The notes beneath the pieces are model-generated. The model did not search any database. It saw only the letters and a list, made by a program, of their open reading frames with translations, and had not been told where the DNA came from. 59,086 bases of DNA from assembly GCA_002842655.1 (NCBI GenBank), contig PHDP01000002.1:1-59086 (forward strand), in the 5' to 3' direction. A program made the position numbers and the translations under genes. Each line of letters begins with the position of its first letter. Within the stretch, counting starts at the first letter, position 1. The stretch comes from Bacteroidetes bacterium HGW-Bacteroidetes-14 (lineage in GTDB: Bacteria > Bacteroidota > Bacteroidia > Bacteroidales > UBA932). Below are positions 1-8,208 of the stretch, one piece after another.

Positions 1-76
1 TTCTCATTCCCACCAGGCGGTTGAAGAGTGTCGATTTGCCCACATTCGGGCGCCCTACAATGGCTACTATACTCAT
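1..76 (-). CDS. der: Ribosome biogenesis GTPase Der, N-terminal fragment
   Basis: The reverse strand starts with ATG at 76 and reads MSIVAIVGRPNVGKSTLFNR before running off the left edge of the window, so only about 25 residues are present. GRPNVGKST is the G1/P-loop of a TrmE-Era-EngA-type GTPase, and an MxxVAIVGRPNVGKSTLFNRL start is characteristic of Der (EngA), the double-GTPase needed for 50S subunit assembly. It follows the small Cys-tailed membrane protein gene by 9 nt, which suggests cotranscription from the engB-prs-nadE direction. Era cannot be fully excluded on 25 residues, but its N-terminus usually differs (GxVxIxGxPNVGKST). Confidence 0.85.
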   Translation of the reverse strand, partial: MSIVAIVGRPNVGKSTLFNRLVGMR

Positions 77-85
77 ATTTGTTTT

Positions 86-349
86 TTATTCGCAGCCTGT
101 GCCGCATGTTGAGCAGCTTGAACAGCCGCTTGAAATTGGATCATATTTGACATTTACGGAGCCTCTGTTTTTCTTGCTCCACAGGATCCGCTCTTCTGAC
201 TTGGCACACATAAGTCCCTTCTTGCGAAGTTCTTTGTTTCCGCCAATTTCAGTCTCAGGGAATTTCCCGTTCTTCCTGAATATCACATTGAAGGAGAGAA
301 GGAAAACTGCCAGTGCAACGAGCAGCAATGAAAATAATATAACAGTCAT
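86..349 (-). CDS. Small single-pass membrane protein with Cys-rich tail
   Basis: This 87-residue protein has one N-terminal membrane segment (about residues 2-22, VILFSLLLVALAVFLLSF), a basic middle, and a C-terminal tail GCSSCSTCGTGC with five cysteines in the last 13 residues. One more Cys lies mid-protein. The tail could bind a metal or an iron-sulfur cluster; its layout resembles FeoB-associated Cys-rich membrane proteins, but it is longer than that family and no feoB is nearby. It starts 10 nt downstream of nadE and ends 9 nt before der, so it is probably part of the engB-prs-nadE-der operon. The function is unknown. Confidence 0.75.
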   Translation of the reverse strand: MTVILFSLLLVALAVFLLSFNVIFRKNGKFPETEIGGNKELRKKGLMCAKSEERILWSKKNRGSVNVKYDPISSGCSSCSTCGTGCE

Positions 350-359
350 TTTAATTTTT

Positions 360-1205
360 TTAATCTAAATCATAAAAGAGACATTTCTCTGCCGGAAGAA
401 GCGGGCTGTTTCCAACCTGAATCATCTGCGGAAGCTGATATCCCTTGAACTTTGAAACATTCATAAGATGAACTATTCTGTTCACCAGACTTATGTCTGT
501 CCCTGCCGATATAAGATCTGCAGGTGTTCTCTTCTCCTCTATGAGTGACCAGAGAACCGGGTCCAGAACTGAGTATTCAGGAAGTGAGTCACTGTCCTTC
601 TGATCATGACTCAGCTCTGCAGAGGGAGCTTTTGTAATTATTGATTCCGGTATTATGGTCTCCTCCCGGTTAATGTACTTTGCAACTGAATATACCTGAA
701 GTTTGTAAATATCTGCAAGAACCATAAGTGCTCCGGTGAGGTCTCCGTAAAGGGTACCATACCCCATTGCAATCTCACTCTTGTTTGACGTATTTAACAA
801 AAGAGAGCCGTTTTGGTTCGACCAGCCCATTAATACAACTCCCCTGATTCTTGCCTGCAGGTTCTCCCTTGTAAGCTTTTTAACATCTTCTCCGAACAAC
901 TCTTCAAACTCTTTAAAGAATTTGTTATAGACACCCTCAATTGGGAAGACACTGTATTTAACACCCAGATTATCTGCCAGCTCCACTGCATCAGTAACTG
1001 AATGCAATGTTGAGAACGGGGAAGGCATCAAAATTGCCTGAACATTATCTTTTCCAAGTGCATGCGCAGCTATTGCCAGAACCACGGCAGAATCAATTCC
1101 GCCTGACAGACCAATTACTGCACGCTCTCTCCCGGCATCGCGGAAAAACCTGCGTACCGAAATCACCAGACGGTCATAAATCAGTTTTGGATCTGAATTG
1201 AGCAT
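360..1205 (-). CDS. nadE: NAD(+) synthase, ATP-pyrophosphatase domain only
   Basis: NAD synthase adenylates nicotinate adenine dinucleotide and amidates it to NAD+ in the cytosol. The 281-residue protein has the PP-loop SGGIDSA at residues 34-40 and the downstream LNTSNKSEIAMGYGTLYGD segment. The latter resembles the synthetase half of glutamine-dependent NadE more than the short NH3-type enzymes. There is no N-terminal nitrilase/glutaminase domain, so the protein as read would use free ammonia or a partner amidotransferase. It starts 3 nt after the end of prs, and PRPP is itself a precursor in NAD biosynthesis, so the pairing is sensible. Assignment to NadE is secure; the nitrogen donor is inferred. 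Confidence 0.93.
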   Translation of the reverse strand: MLNSDPKLIYDRLVISVRRFFRDAGRERAVIGLSGGIDSAVVLAIAAHALGKDNVQAILMPSPFSTLHSVTDAVELADNLGVKYSVFPIEGVYNKFFKEFEELFGEDVKKLTRENLQARIRGVVLMGWSNQNGSLLLNTSNKSEIAMGYGTLYGDLTGALMVLADIYKLQVYSVAKYINREETIIPESIITKAPSAELSHDQKDSDSLPEYSVLDPVLWSLIEEKRTPADLISAGTDISLVNRIVHLMNVSKFKGYQLPQMIQVGNSPLLPAEKCLFYDLD

Positions 1206-1208
1206 TAT

Positions 1209-2168
1209 CTAGAAAATAAAGCTTGTGCTTATTGATTTGTAATTGTATACTTTATCGATAACATCTGCAAAAATCTCTGCAACAGAAAGAACTTTAATTT
1301 TGCTTCTGTCTACATTAGGGTCAGTCATAAGCGGAATGGTGTCCGAAATAATAACCTCCTTAAGGGCGGATTTGGCAATTCTCTCATATGCCGGTCCTGA
1401 TAGCACCGCGTGTGTTGCAAGTGCCCTTACGCTTAGAGCACCCTTTTCCATAAGCATGTCTGCAGCCTTGGTTATAGTGCCTGCTGTATCTATCATATCA
1501 TCAATGATGACAATGTTTTTACCCTCGACATCACCTATTGCAGTCATTGAACCAACAACATTCGCCTTCTCCCTTGACTTATGGCATATGATAAGCGGGC
1601 ATCCGAGTATTCTTGAATATGCATTGGCCCTTTTTGCACCTCCCATATCAGGAGCTGCTATAGACATATTGTCAAGCTTCAGGTCCCTAAGGTAAGGGAG
1701 GAAGATTGAACTTGCATAAATATGGTCAACAGGAATGTCAAAAAAGCCCTGAATCTGGTCTGCGTGAAGATCTGCAGACATAACTCTGTCGCAGCCTGCA
1801 GCAACAAGAAGGTTGGCAACCATTTTTGCCCCTATCGGAACTCTCGGGCGGTCTTTTCTGTCCTGACGGGCCCATCCGAAGTATGGGATTACTGCAATTA
1901 CCTTGTATGCCGATGCTCTTCTGGCAGCGTCTACCATCAGAAGAAGCTCAAAGATGTTATCAACGGGAGGCATGGTTGACTGAACAATGAAGACAGTTGC
2001 ACCCCTGACACTCTCTTCAAGAGCCGGTTGAAATTCTCCGTCGCTGAAAACCGTTACCGATGATTTTCCCAGATCCAGACTGAGCGAGCTGGCAATTTTT
2101 TCTGCAAGATAACGGGAGCTTCTGCATGAAAAAATCTTTATCTGATGTTGATGATCCATATTGTACAT
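1209..2168 (-). CDS. prs: Ribose-phosphate pyrophosphokinase
   Basis: PRPP synthetase transfers pyrophosphate from ATP to ribose 5-phosphate, feeding nucleotide, NAD, His and Trp synthesis. The 319-residue length is normal. Visible motifs include the N-terminal IFSCRSSRYLAEKIA and FSDGEFQP stretch, the PYFGWARQDRKDRPR catalytic flexible-loop region, and the PRPP-binding loop IVIIDDMIDTAGT. ATG at 2168 is used here; ATG at 2159 (MDHQHQ) is an equally plausible start. It begins 4 nt after engB ends and is followed 3 nt later by nadE, which indicates one transcript. Confidence 0.95.
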   Translation of the reverse strand: MYNMDHQHQIKIFSCRSSRYLAEKIASSLSLDLGKSSVTVFSDGEFQPALEESVRGATVFIVQSTMPPVDNIFELLLMVDAARRASAYKVIAVIPYFGWARQDRKDRPRVPIGAKMVANLLVAAGCDRVMSADLHADQIQGFFDIPVDHIYASSIFLPYLRDLKLDNMSIAAPDMGGAKRANAYSRILGCPLIICHKSREKANVVGSMTAIGDVEGKNIVIIDDMIDTAGTITKAADMLMEKGALSVRALATHAVLSGPAYERIAKSALKEVIISDTIPLMTDPNVDRSKIKVLSVAEIFADVIDKVYNYKSISTSFIF

Positions 2169-2172
2169 TTAT

Positions 2173-2766
2173 TTATTTTTCGATTATTGATTCAATATAG
2201 TCAAGAATTTCCTCCCTTCCGGCGCCGGTACTGGATGAAGATGCAAAAACGGGAGGGAGCTCTTCCCAGTATTCGAGAAGTGCTTTTGCATTATCCTCAA
2301 TCCGGTTTTTAAGTGCCACGACCCCAATTTTATCTGCCTTTGTAAGTATAATAGCGAACGGAACATCGGCCTTAGCCAGTTCAATCATAAACTGAAGGTC
2401 AATTTTCTGAATCTCGTGCCTGCAGTCAATAAGAACAAACAGCAGCTGAAGCTCTTCAGATTCGTTAATGTAGTTTCTGATAACCCCGCCCAGCCTCTCT
2501 CTCTCGGTTTTTGAGGTCTTTGCATAGCCATAGCCGGGAAGGTCAACCAGATACCATTTGTCATTTATCATGAAATGGTTTACAAGCTGAGTCTTTCCGG
2601 GAGTTGAGGAGGTGTGTGCCAGCTTACCCTGCATGCAAAGAGCATTGATGAGGGATGATTTGCCAACGTTGGACCTGCCAATAAATGCAAATTCGGGCAG
2701 TTTAAGTGAGGGCTTGCCCTTTACATTGCTTGAACTACCTGAAAATATCGCTTTGGTTATCTTCAT
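2173..2766 (-). CDS. engB: Ribosome biogenesis GTP-binding protein EngB/YsxC
   Basis: EngB is a single-domain GTPase required for 50S subunit assembly. The 197-residue protein has G1 FIGRSNVGKSS, a switch region with VDLPGYGYAK (G3), and ILTKADKI (G4). An upstream in-frame ATG at 2787 is rejected: the -7 box TACCTTTG for this gene lies on the minus strand at 2792-2785, so 2787 would be inside the promoter. The start used is the ATG at 2766 (MKITKAIF). It is the first gene of an engB-prs-nadE-small protein-der series, a mix of ribosome-assembly GTPases and NAD/PRPP synthesis. Confidence 0.93.
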   Translation of the reverse strand: MKITKAIFSGSSSNVKGKPSLKLPEFAFIGRSNVGKSSLINALCMQGKLAHTSSTPGKTQLVNHFMINDKWYLVDLPGYGYAKTSKTERERLGGVIRNYINESEELQLLFVLIDCRHEIQKIDLQFMIELAKADVPFAIILTKADKIGVVALKNRIEDNAKALLEYWEELPPVFASSSSTGAGREEILDYIESIIEK

Positions 2767-2784
2767 GCTGAGGATTTTCTGCCG

Positions 2785-2792
2785 CAAAGGTA
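2785..2792 (-). promoter_or_regulatory. -7 box for engB operon
   Basis: The minus strand reads TACCTTTG, matching the Bacteroidota -7 consensus TAnnTTTG, about 18 nt upstream of the preferred engB ATG at 2766. No good -33 element is visible. Confidence 0.55.
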
Positions 2793-2804
2793 CAATTTTA
2801 TGCT

Positions 2805-2812
2805 TATATTTG
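2805..2812 (+). promoter_or_regulatory. -7 box for xseA-glycogen operon
   Basis: TATATTTG matches the Bacteroidota -7 box and lies 29 nt upstream of the xseA ATG at 2842. It is divergent from the engB -7 box only 12 nt away, so the two promoters share a very short region. Confidence 0.55.
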
Positions 2813-2841
2813 TATGAAGTCCCTAAAAAAAGAAAGAGAGA

Positions 2842-4029
2842 ATGAGAGCAGAGAGAAGTATAACATTACTTGAATTGCAGGAGGAGATTAAATCTTCGAT
2901 AGAGGCACGCCTGGAGAAAAGTTACTGGATTAGGGGAGAAATCAGCGAAATTAAATATCAGTCAACCGGACACTGCTACATGGACCTTGTAGACAGAAGG
3001 GAGGGGGAGAGCGGCATATCTGCCCGTGCTCAGGCGATAGTATGGTCATCTGTATTCAGAATGCTGAGACCCTATTTCGAAACAACCACGGGGCAGGAGC
3101 TAACCAGAGGTATGCAGATTCTTGTCCAGGTTCAGGTGCAGTATTCACCGCTTTACGGGCTCTCACTGGTTGTCAGCGATATTGATCCTGCCTTTACAGT
3201 AGGAGAGCAGGAGCTTCAGAGGCAGCAGACCATCAAAAGGCTCCGGGAGGAGGGGATGTTTGACATGAACTCAACCCTGGGGCTGGCACTGCTTCCGCGA
3301 AGGATTGCTGTTATTTCATCTGCACAGGCAGCCGGCTACAGAGATTTTATGAAACACCTCACAAACAACGAGTACGGATTTACCTTCCGGACGGAACTGT
3401 TTCAGGCAGCAATGCAGGGGGCAACAGCACCTGCTGAGATAATCTCTGCAATGGATGCCGTAGCGGCAAGGGCCGGAGAGTTCGACATGCTTGTAATAGC
3501 AAGGGGAGGCGGGTCTGTTCAGGATCTTATCTGTTTTGACGATTACGAACTCGCTGCCAATATTGCTCAGTTTCCCCTTCCTGTTATAACCGGAATAGGA
3601 CACGATCATGACATACATGTGGCAGATATGGTTGCACACACAATGGTCAAGACACCTACGGCTGCTGCAGATTTCATAATTGAACTCTTTGCCAGGGAGG
3701 AGCAGCAGCTGCTCTACCTGATGCAGAGGCTGCGAATGACAGTACAGGCAAGAATCTCAGATGAAAACACAAGGATAGAGATGCTTAAAAGAGATATTGT
3801 CAGGGTTGTCTCGGACAAATTCAGGATTGCAGAGCACAGGCTTGAATTGCTTCAGCAGCGTATCCGCTCGGCAAATCCGCTCAGCCTGCTTGAAAAGGGT
3901 TATTCGGTAACACTGTCTGAGGGAAAAAGAATCAGCAGCATAAAAGAGATAAAAGAGGGAATGAAAGTGAGGATAGTGCTCTCAGACGGAGCACTTGACT
4001 GTAAAGTTGAAAAAAGATCTGAGTTATGA
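2842..4029 (+). CDS. xseA: Exodeoxyribonuclease VII large subunit
   Basis: XseA is the catalytic subunit of exonuclease VII, which degrades single-stranded DNA in both directions. The 395-residue protein starts with an OB fold (about residues 15-110, YWIRGEISEIKYQSTGHCYM). It continues into the Exonuc_VII_L domain with RRIAVISSAQAAGYRDF, ARGGGSVQDLICFDDYELA and TGIGHDHDIHVADMVAHT, the conserved catalytic-domain motifs. The C-terminus ends in the usual short basic region (NPLSLLEKGYSVTLS). Its stop overlaps the xseB start (ATGA). Being at the head of a glycogen operon is unusual but the spacing is continuous. Confidence 0.95.
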   Translation: MRAERSITLLELQEEIKSSIEARLEKSYWIRGEISEIKYQSTGHCYMDLVDRREGESGISARAQAIVWSSVFRMLRPYFETTTGQELTRGMQILVQVQVQYSPLYGLSLVVSDIDPAFTVGEQELQRQQTIKRLREEGMFDMNSTLGLALLPRRIAVISSAQAAGYRDFMKHLTNNEYGFTFRTELFQAAMQGATAPAEIISAMDAVAARAGEFDMLVIARGGGSVQDLICFDDYELAANIAQFPLPVITGIGHDHDIHVADMVAHTMVKTPTAAADFIIELFAREEQQLLYLMQRLRMTVQARISDENTRIEMLKRDIVRVVSDKFRIAEHRLELLQQRIRSANPLSLLEKGYSVTLSEGKRISSIKEIKEGMKVRIVLSDGALDCKVEKRSEL

Positions 4030-4238
4030 AAAAGATAAAAGATACAGCCGGCGAAGAGACCGGATACAGAGAGGCGCTGCAGGAGATTGAAAAACTTCTT
4101 GCAAAAATTGAAGATCCGGAAACAAGCTTTGACGAACTCTCTAAAGATGTCAGGAGGGCAACTGAGCTTGTTGAATACTGCAGAAAGCAGCTGAGAGACT
4201 ACAAGGATGAGATAGACAAAATTTCTCAAAACAACTGA
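4026..4238 (+). CDS. xseB: Exodeoxyribonuclease VII small subunit
   Basis: This 70-residue alpha-helical protein has the XseB pattern YREALQEIEKLLAKIED followed by a second helix ending CRKQLRDYKDEIDKI. It binds XseA to form the ExoVII complex. Its ATG overlaps the xseA stop codon (ATGA), a translational-coupling arrangement, and glgB starts 1 nt after its stop. Confidence 0.9.
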   Translation: MKKIKDTAGEETGYREALQEIEKLLAKIEDPETSFDELSKDVRRATELVEYCRKQLRDYKDEIDKISQNN

Positions 4239-4239
4239 T

Positions 4240-6222
4240 ATGACCGAACTGAAGCTATGGCAGGATGACCCCTGGCTTGAACCTTTCAAAAGGGATATTT
4301 GGGTAAGGCATGAAGCAGCCGCTATCAGGATGGCCGAACTGTCCGGCATGCACAAAAAACTGTCTGATTCCGCTAACGGACATCTCTGGTATGGAGTACA
4401 CCTTGAGGGAGATGAGAGAGTATTCAGAGAGTGGGCCCCGAATGCAACAGCAATTCACCTGCTCTGCGAGGCAAACGGATGGAAGAGAGATGAGGCATAC
4501 TCATTTTCTTCGGCCGGTTCAGGAAACTGGGAGCTGAGATTGCCGGTCTCTTCAATGAAACATGGAGACCTTTACAAATGGCTGGTCTCATGGAACGGAG
4601 GGGAGGGAGAGAGAATTCCGGCCTACGCCAGACGGGTTGTTCAGGATAATGCCACAAAAATATTTTCGGCGCAAATCTGGGAGCTTCCTGAATACAAATG
4701 GAAACATCCGGCTCCTGCAAAGGTTGCAAATCCTCTCATATACGAAGCTCACATTGGAATGAGCACAGAGGAGTACGGGATGGGGAGCTATAACTCTTTC
4801 AGAAGAGAGGTTCTCCCGCACATTGCCTCACTTGGTTATAATGTAATTCAGCTTATGGCCATTCAGGAACACCCCTATTACGGCTCCTTTGGTTATCAGG
4901 TGTCAAGTTATTTTGCGCCAAGCTCAAGGTTTGGAACTCCGGAAGAACTTAAAGAGCTCATTGATGAAGCCCATTCATTAAAAATCTCAGTTGTTCTGGA
5001 TATTATTCATTCGCATGCAGTGAACAACTCAGTTGAGGGAATCTCGGAGATGGACGGAACAAGAGACCTCTATTTTCACAAGGGCGACAGGGGAGAACAT
5101 CCGGCCTGGGGGTCAAGGTGTTTCAACTACGGAAAGGAGGAGGTGATTCTCTTTCTGCTTTCCAACTGCAAATACTGGACAGAGGAGTTTCGCTTTGACG
5201 GATTCCGCTTTGACGGAATTACAAGTATGCTCTATTTTGACCACGGACTGGGGCGCAGTTTCACAGATTACTCATCTTACTTTAGAGGTAACCTCGACAC
5301 AGATGCATTTATTTATCTGGCTGCTGCAAACAGAGTAATAAAAGAGCTTAATCCAAAAGCCATTACCATTGCGGAGGATGTGAGCGGGCTTCCAGGGCTT
5401 GCCGCTCCGTTTGAACACGGAGGTGCAGGATTTGACTTCCGGATGAGTATGGGAGTTGCCGACCACTGGATTAAATGGATAAAGGAACTCAGGGACGAAG
5501 AGTGGAATATGGGTGCGGTTTTTCATGAACTTTCCGGAAAGAGGGCAGATGAAAAGACAGTCAGCTATGCCGAATGCCATGACCAGGCTATGGTAGGGGA
5601 CAAGACAATAATATTCCGGCTTCTGGATGCAGAGATGTATACCTCAATGAATAAAGGGTCAAAGAGTCTGGTAATTGAGCGTGGCATTGCTCTTCACAAA
5701 ATGATAAGGCTGGTGACGGCTGCTGCTGCCGGCGACGGTTATCTAACATTTATGGGCAATGAATTCGGTCACCCCGAGTGGATAGATTTTCCAAGGGAGG
5801 GAAACGGCTGGTCATATCATTACGCCAGGAGACAGTGGTCACTTGCCGGGGATATAAACCTCCGCTATCACCATCTGCTGGAGTTTGACAGGGCAATGAT
5901 TAAACTCATAAAGAGTGCAAAAATCTTTAAGGAGAGGCCGCAGGTTGTCTTCAGACATGATGAAAGGCAAATACTGGTTTTCATTCGTAACGGATATCTC
6001 TTTGCATTCAATTTCAGTCCTTTAAACTCCTATACAGACCTGAGGATTCCTGCGCCTGCAGGGAGCTATGTTACAGCTCTGGACAGTGACTGGAATAAAT
6101 TCGGAGGATTTGAAAGGAATAAAAGAGATTTGAAGCATTTCACCCTGCCGGATACAGAGGGAGATGCACTCTGGATATACCTGCCAAGCAGGTGCGCAAT
6201 GGTCTTTAAAAAAGAGAGATGA
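4240..6222 (+). CDS. glgB: 1,4-alpha-glucan branching enzyme (GH13)
   Basis: The branching enzyme cuts alpha-1,4 glucan chains and rejoins them in alpha-1,6 linkage. The 660 residues contain an N-terminal CBM48-like domain (about 50-150), a GH13 barrel (about 165-540) and a C-terminal beta domain. Catalytic positions by motif are nucleophile D325 in GFRFDGITSM, acid/base E379 in ITIAEDVSG, and transition-state Asp D448 in YAECHDQAMVGDKT. The segments DIIHSHAVNN and AECHDQ, and the length, match the eukaryote-like GH13_8 subgroup rather than E. coli GlgB. A Cys replaces the usual Ser in AESHDQ. It begins 1 nt after xseB. Confidence 0.95.
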   Translation: MTELKLWQDDPWLEPFKRDIWVRHEAAAIRMAELSGMHKKLSDSANGHLWYGVHLEGDERVFREWAPNATAIHLLCEANGWKRDEAYSFSSAGSGNWELRLPVSSMKHGDLYKWLVSWNGGEGERIPAYARRVVQDNATKIFSAQIWELPEYKWKHPAPAKVANPLIYEAHIGMSTEEYGMGSYNSFRREVLPHIASLGYNVIQLMAIQEHPYYGSFGYQVSSYFAPSSRFGTPEELKELIDEAHSLKISVVLDIIHSHAVNNSVEGISEMDGTRDLYFHKGDRGEHPAWGSRCFNYGKEEVILFLLSNCKYWTEEFRFDGFRFDGITSMLYFDHGLGRSFTDYSSYFRGNLDTDAFIYLAAANRVIKELNPKAITIAEDVSGLPGLAAPFEHGGAGFDFRMSMGVADHWIKWIKELRDEEWNMGAVFHELSGKRADEKTVSYAECHDQAMVGDKTIIFRLLDAEMYTSMNKGSKSLVIERGIALHKMIRLVTAAAAGDGYLTFMGNEFGHPEWIDFPREGNGWSYHYARRQWSLAGDINLRYHHLLEFDRAMIKLIKSAKIFKERPQVVFRHDERQILVFIRNGYLFAFNFSPLNSYTDLRIPAPAGSYVTALDSDWNKFGGFERNKRDLKHFTLPDTEGDALWIYLPSRCAMVFKKER

Positions 6223-6273
6223 AACAATCTCTTAACATTTTTTTGCTAACTTGCAGGGATTAAAACAAACCGC

Positions 6274-8208
6274 ATGGCCTACTTACAATTTAACAAAGAG
6301 GAGCTGGTAAACCTGGAATATTCCCTAAAACGGGAATTTCTATCTACCAATCATGCAGGTGGTTATATGAATACCACCATTGTCTGCTGCAATACCAGGA
6401 AATACCACGGACTGCTTGTTCTTCCCGTTTCTGCATTCAACAATGAGAAATTCGTACTGCTTTCATCACTGGACGAGACACTGGTCCAGCACGACAAGTC
6501 ATTCAACCTTGGTATTCACCGTTACGGTGACATGTATGAGCCAAGAGGGCACAAGTATATCAGAGACTTTGAGATAGATAAATGTGTATCCATTACCTAC
6601 AGGGTAGGCGGAATGGTTTTCCGCAAGGAGATGATGCTCAGCCACAGCGCAGAGCAGTTTTTCGTAAGGTACACGCTTCTGGAGGCAAACTCACCAACCA
6701 TTCTGAGGCTTAAGCCATTTTTGGCCTTCAGACATATCCACACACTCTCAAAGGTCAACATGGATGCCGACACATCCTCAAAAGAGATACCCGGGGGAAG
6801 GGCATTCCGCCTTTACGGAGGATTCCCGGACCTGAATCTTCAGATCTCTTGCAAATCTGAATTTATCTCTTCACCCGACTGGTATTACAATATTGAGTAC
6901 AAAGAGGAGCGCAGAAGAGCATACGAATCTGCAGAGGACCTTTTTGTACCGGGCTACTTTGAGATGCCAGTCAAAAAGGGTCAGCAGATTCTGTTCTCGG
7001 CTTCAACATCAGTCGAAAAACCGGCTGCCCTTAAGAGTAAATTTGAAAAATACATATCTCTGAGGAGCAGCAGAGACAGTTTTGAAAGCTGCCTCCGCAT
7101 AGCTGCAAAACAATTCATAATTAACATTGACGGAAAGACCAGTATATATGCCGGATATCCATGGCTGGACAGAAGCCCGCGCGAGACTCTTCTTGCTGCG
7201 CCTGGGCTCACTCTTTACGCAAATGAAGATAAAAAGAGGTTTAAAGAGATTATAGACTCACTGATTGAGAGGGAGGGCAGAGTACCTTCAGGCAACGGCA
7301 CAAGACCAGATGTGCCTCTGTGGCTTTTCTGGGCGCTTCAGCATTACGCCATCTTCACAGGCAGTAAAAAACAAGTTTGGAAAGAGTATGGTCCGCTTTT
7401 AAAGGATATTCTTGAACACTACAGGGATAAACGACCGGAATCTACAATTAAGCTACATGATAACGGTCTTTTGTGGGCAGAAAAACGAGGTGCCCCTCTG
7501 AGCTGGATGGATGCCATGGCGGCTGGTGTACCGGTTACAGAGAGGGAGGGTTACCAGGTGGAGCTAAACTCTCTTTGGTATAATGCAATCTGTTTTGCTC
7601 TGTCCATGTCTGCAGCCGCTTCTGAAAAGAGTTTCAGAGAAGAGTGGGAACCTGTTAAAAGGAATATAGAGAAATATTTCAACATGGCCTTCTGGATAGA
7701 AAACGGAAACTATCTTGCAGATTTCGTTGGCCACGAGGGGCAGAATAAATGCGTGAGACCCAATCAGCTCTTCACCTGCTCTTTCGAGTACTCTCCACTG
7801 AGCGACGAACAGAAGTCAATGGTACTCCACAAGGTAAAACAGGAGCTTCTGACAGACAGGGGAGTCAGGACCCTCTCCCCGCAGAGCCCTCAATACAAAA
7901 GCGAGTATGACGGTGATGAATTCTCAAGAAACAGTGCCTACCATCAGGGTACAACAAGGCCATGGCTTCTTGGATTCTACATTGACGCAAACCTTAAACT
8001 TTACGGAGAGGCTTTTATAAATAAGGCAAAAGAACTTCTCTCTGCCTTTGAGGAGGACATTGAGATTCACTGCATAGGATCAATTTCTGAGGTTTATGAC
8101 GGAGACCCTCCTCATCTTCCTCACGGGTGTACTTCAAACTCAATAAGTGTTGCCTCTTTCTTGTGGGCTATGAAGGAGATTGCTGGATTCAAAAAGGAGA
8201 AACCATGA
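6274..8208 (+). CDS. Glycogen debranching enzyme (amylo-alpha-1,6-glucosidase family)
   Basis: The 644-residue protein begins with the Bacteroidota GDE N-terminal pattern EFLSTNHAGGYMNTT and NTRKYHGLLV (GDE_N, about residues 10-230). It continues into a six-hairpin amylo-alpha-1,6-glucosidase domain (about 275-640, GH133-like) with AGYPWLDRSPRETLLAAPG and SAYHQGTTRPWLLG. It would remove alpha-1,6 branch glucose from glycogen in the cytoplasm. In many homologues the segment at RETLLAAPG reads GRDTF; here Glu stands where Asp is common, and I cannot say whether that affects catalysis. It lies 51 nt after glgB and its TGA overlaps the next ATG. No predicted signal peptide. Confidence 0.88.
   Translation: MAYLQFNKEELVNLEYSLKREFLSTNHAGGYMNTTIVCCNTRKYHGLLVLPVSAFNNEKFVLLSSLDETLVQHDKSFNLGIHRYGDMYEPRGHKYIRDFEIDKCVSITYRVGGMVFRKEMMLSHSAEQFFVRYTLLEANSPTILRLKPFLAFRHIHTLSKVNMDADTSSKEIPGGRAFRLYGGFPDLNLQISCKSEFISSPDWYYNIEYKEERRRAYESAEDLFVPGYFEMPVKKGQQILFSASTSVEKPAALKSKFEKYISLRSSRDSFESCLRIAAKQFIINIDGKTSIYAGYPWLDRSPRETLLAAPGLTLYANEDKKRFKEIIDSLIEREGRVPSGNGTRPDVPLWLFWALQHYAIFTGSKKQVWKEYGPLLKDILEHYRDKRPESTIKLHDNGLLWAEKRGAPLSWMDAMAAGVPVTEREGYQVELNSLWYNAICFALSMSAAASEKSFREEWEPVKRNIEKYFNMAFWIENGNYLADFVGHEGQNKCVRPNQLFTCSFEYSPLSDEQKSMVLHKVKQELLTDRGVRTLSPQSPQYKSEYDGDEFSRNSAYHQGTTRPWLLGFYIDANLKLYGEAFINKAKELLSAFEEDIEIHCIGSISEVYDGDPPHLPHGCTSNSISVASFLWAMKEIAGFKKEKP

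Noticed and set aside
8127-8204. Longer start for the GT4 gene
   Set aside because: It would overlap the debranching gene by 82 nt; the ATG at 8205 has a good ribosome site, ATGA coupling and begins exactly at the conserved N-terminus.
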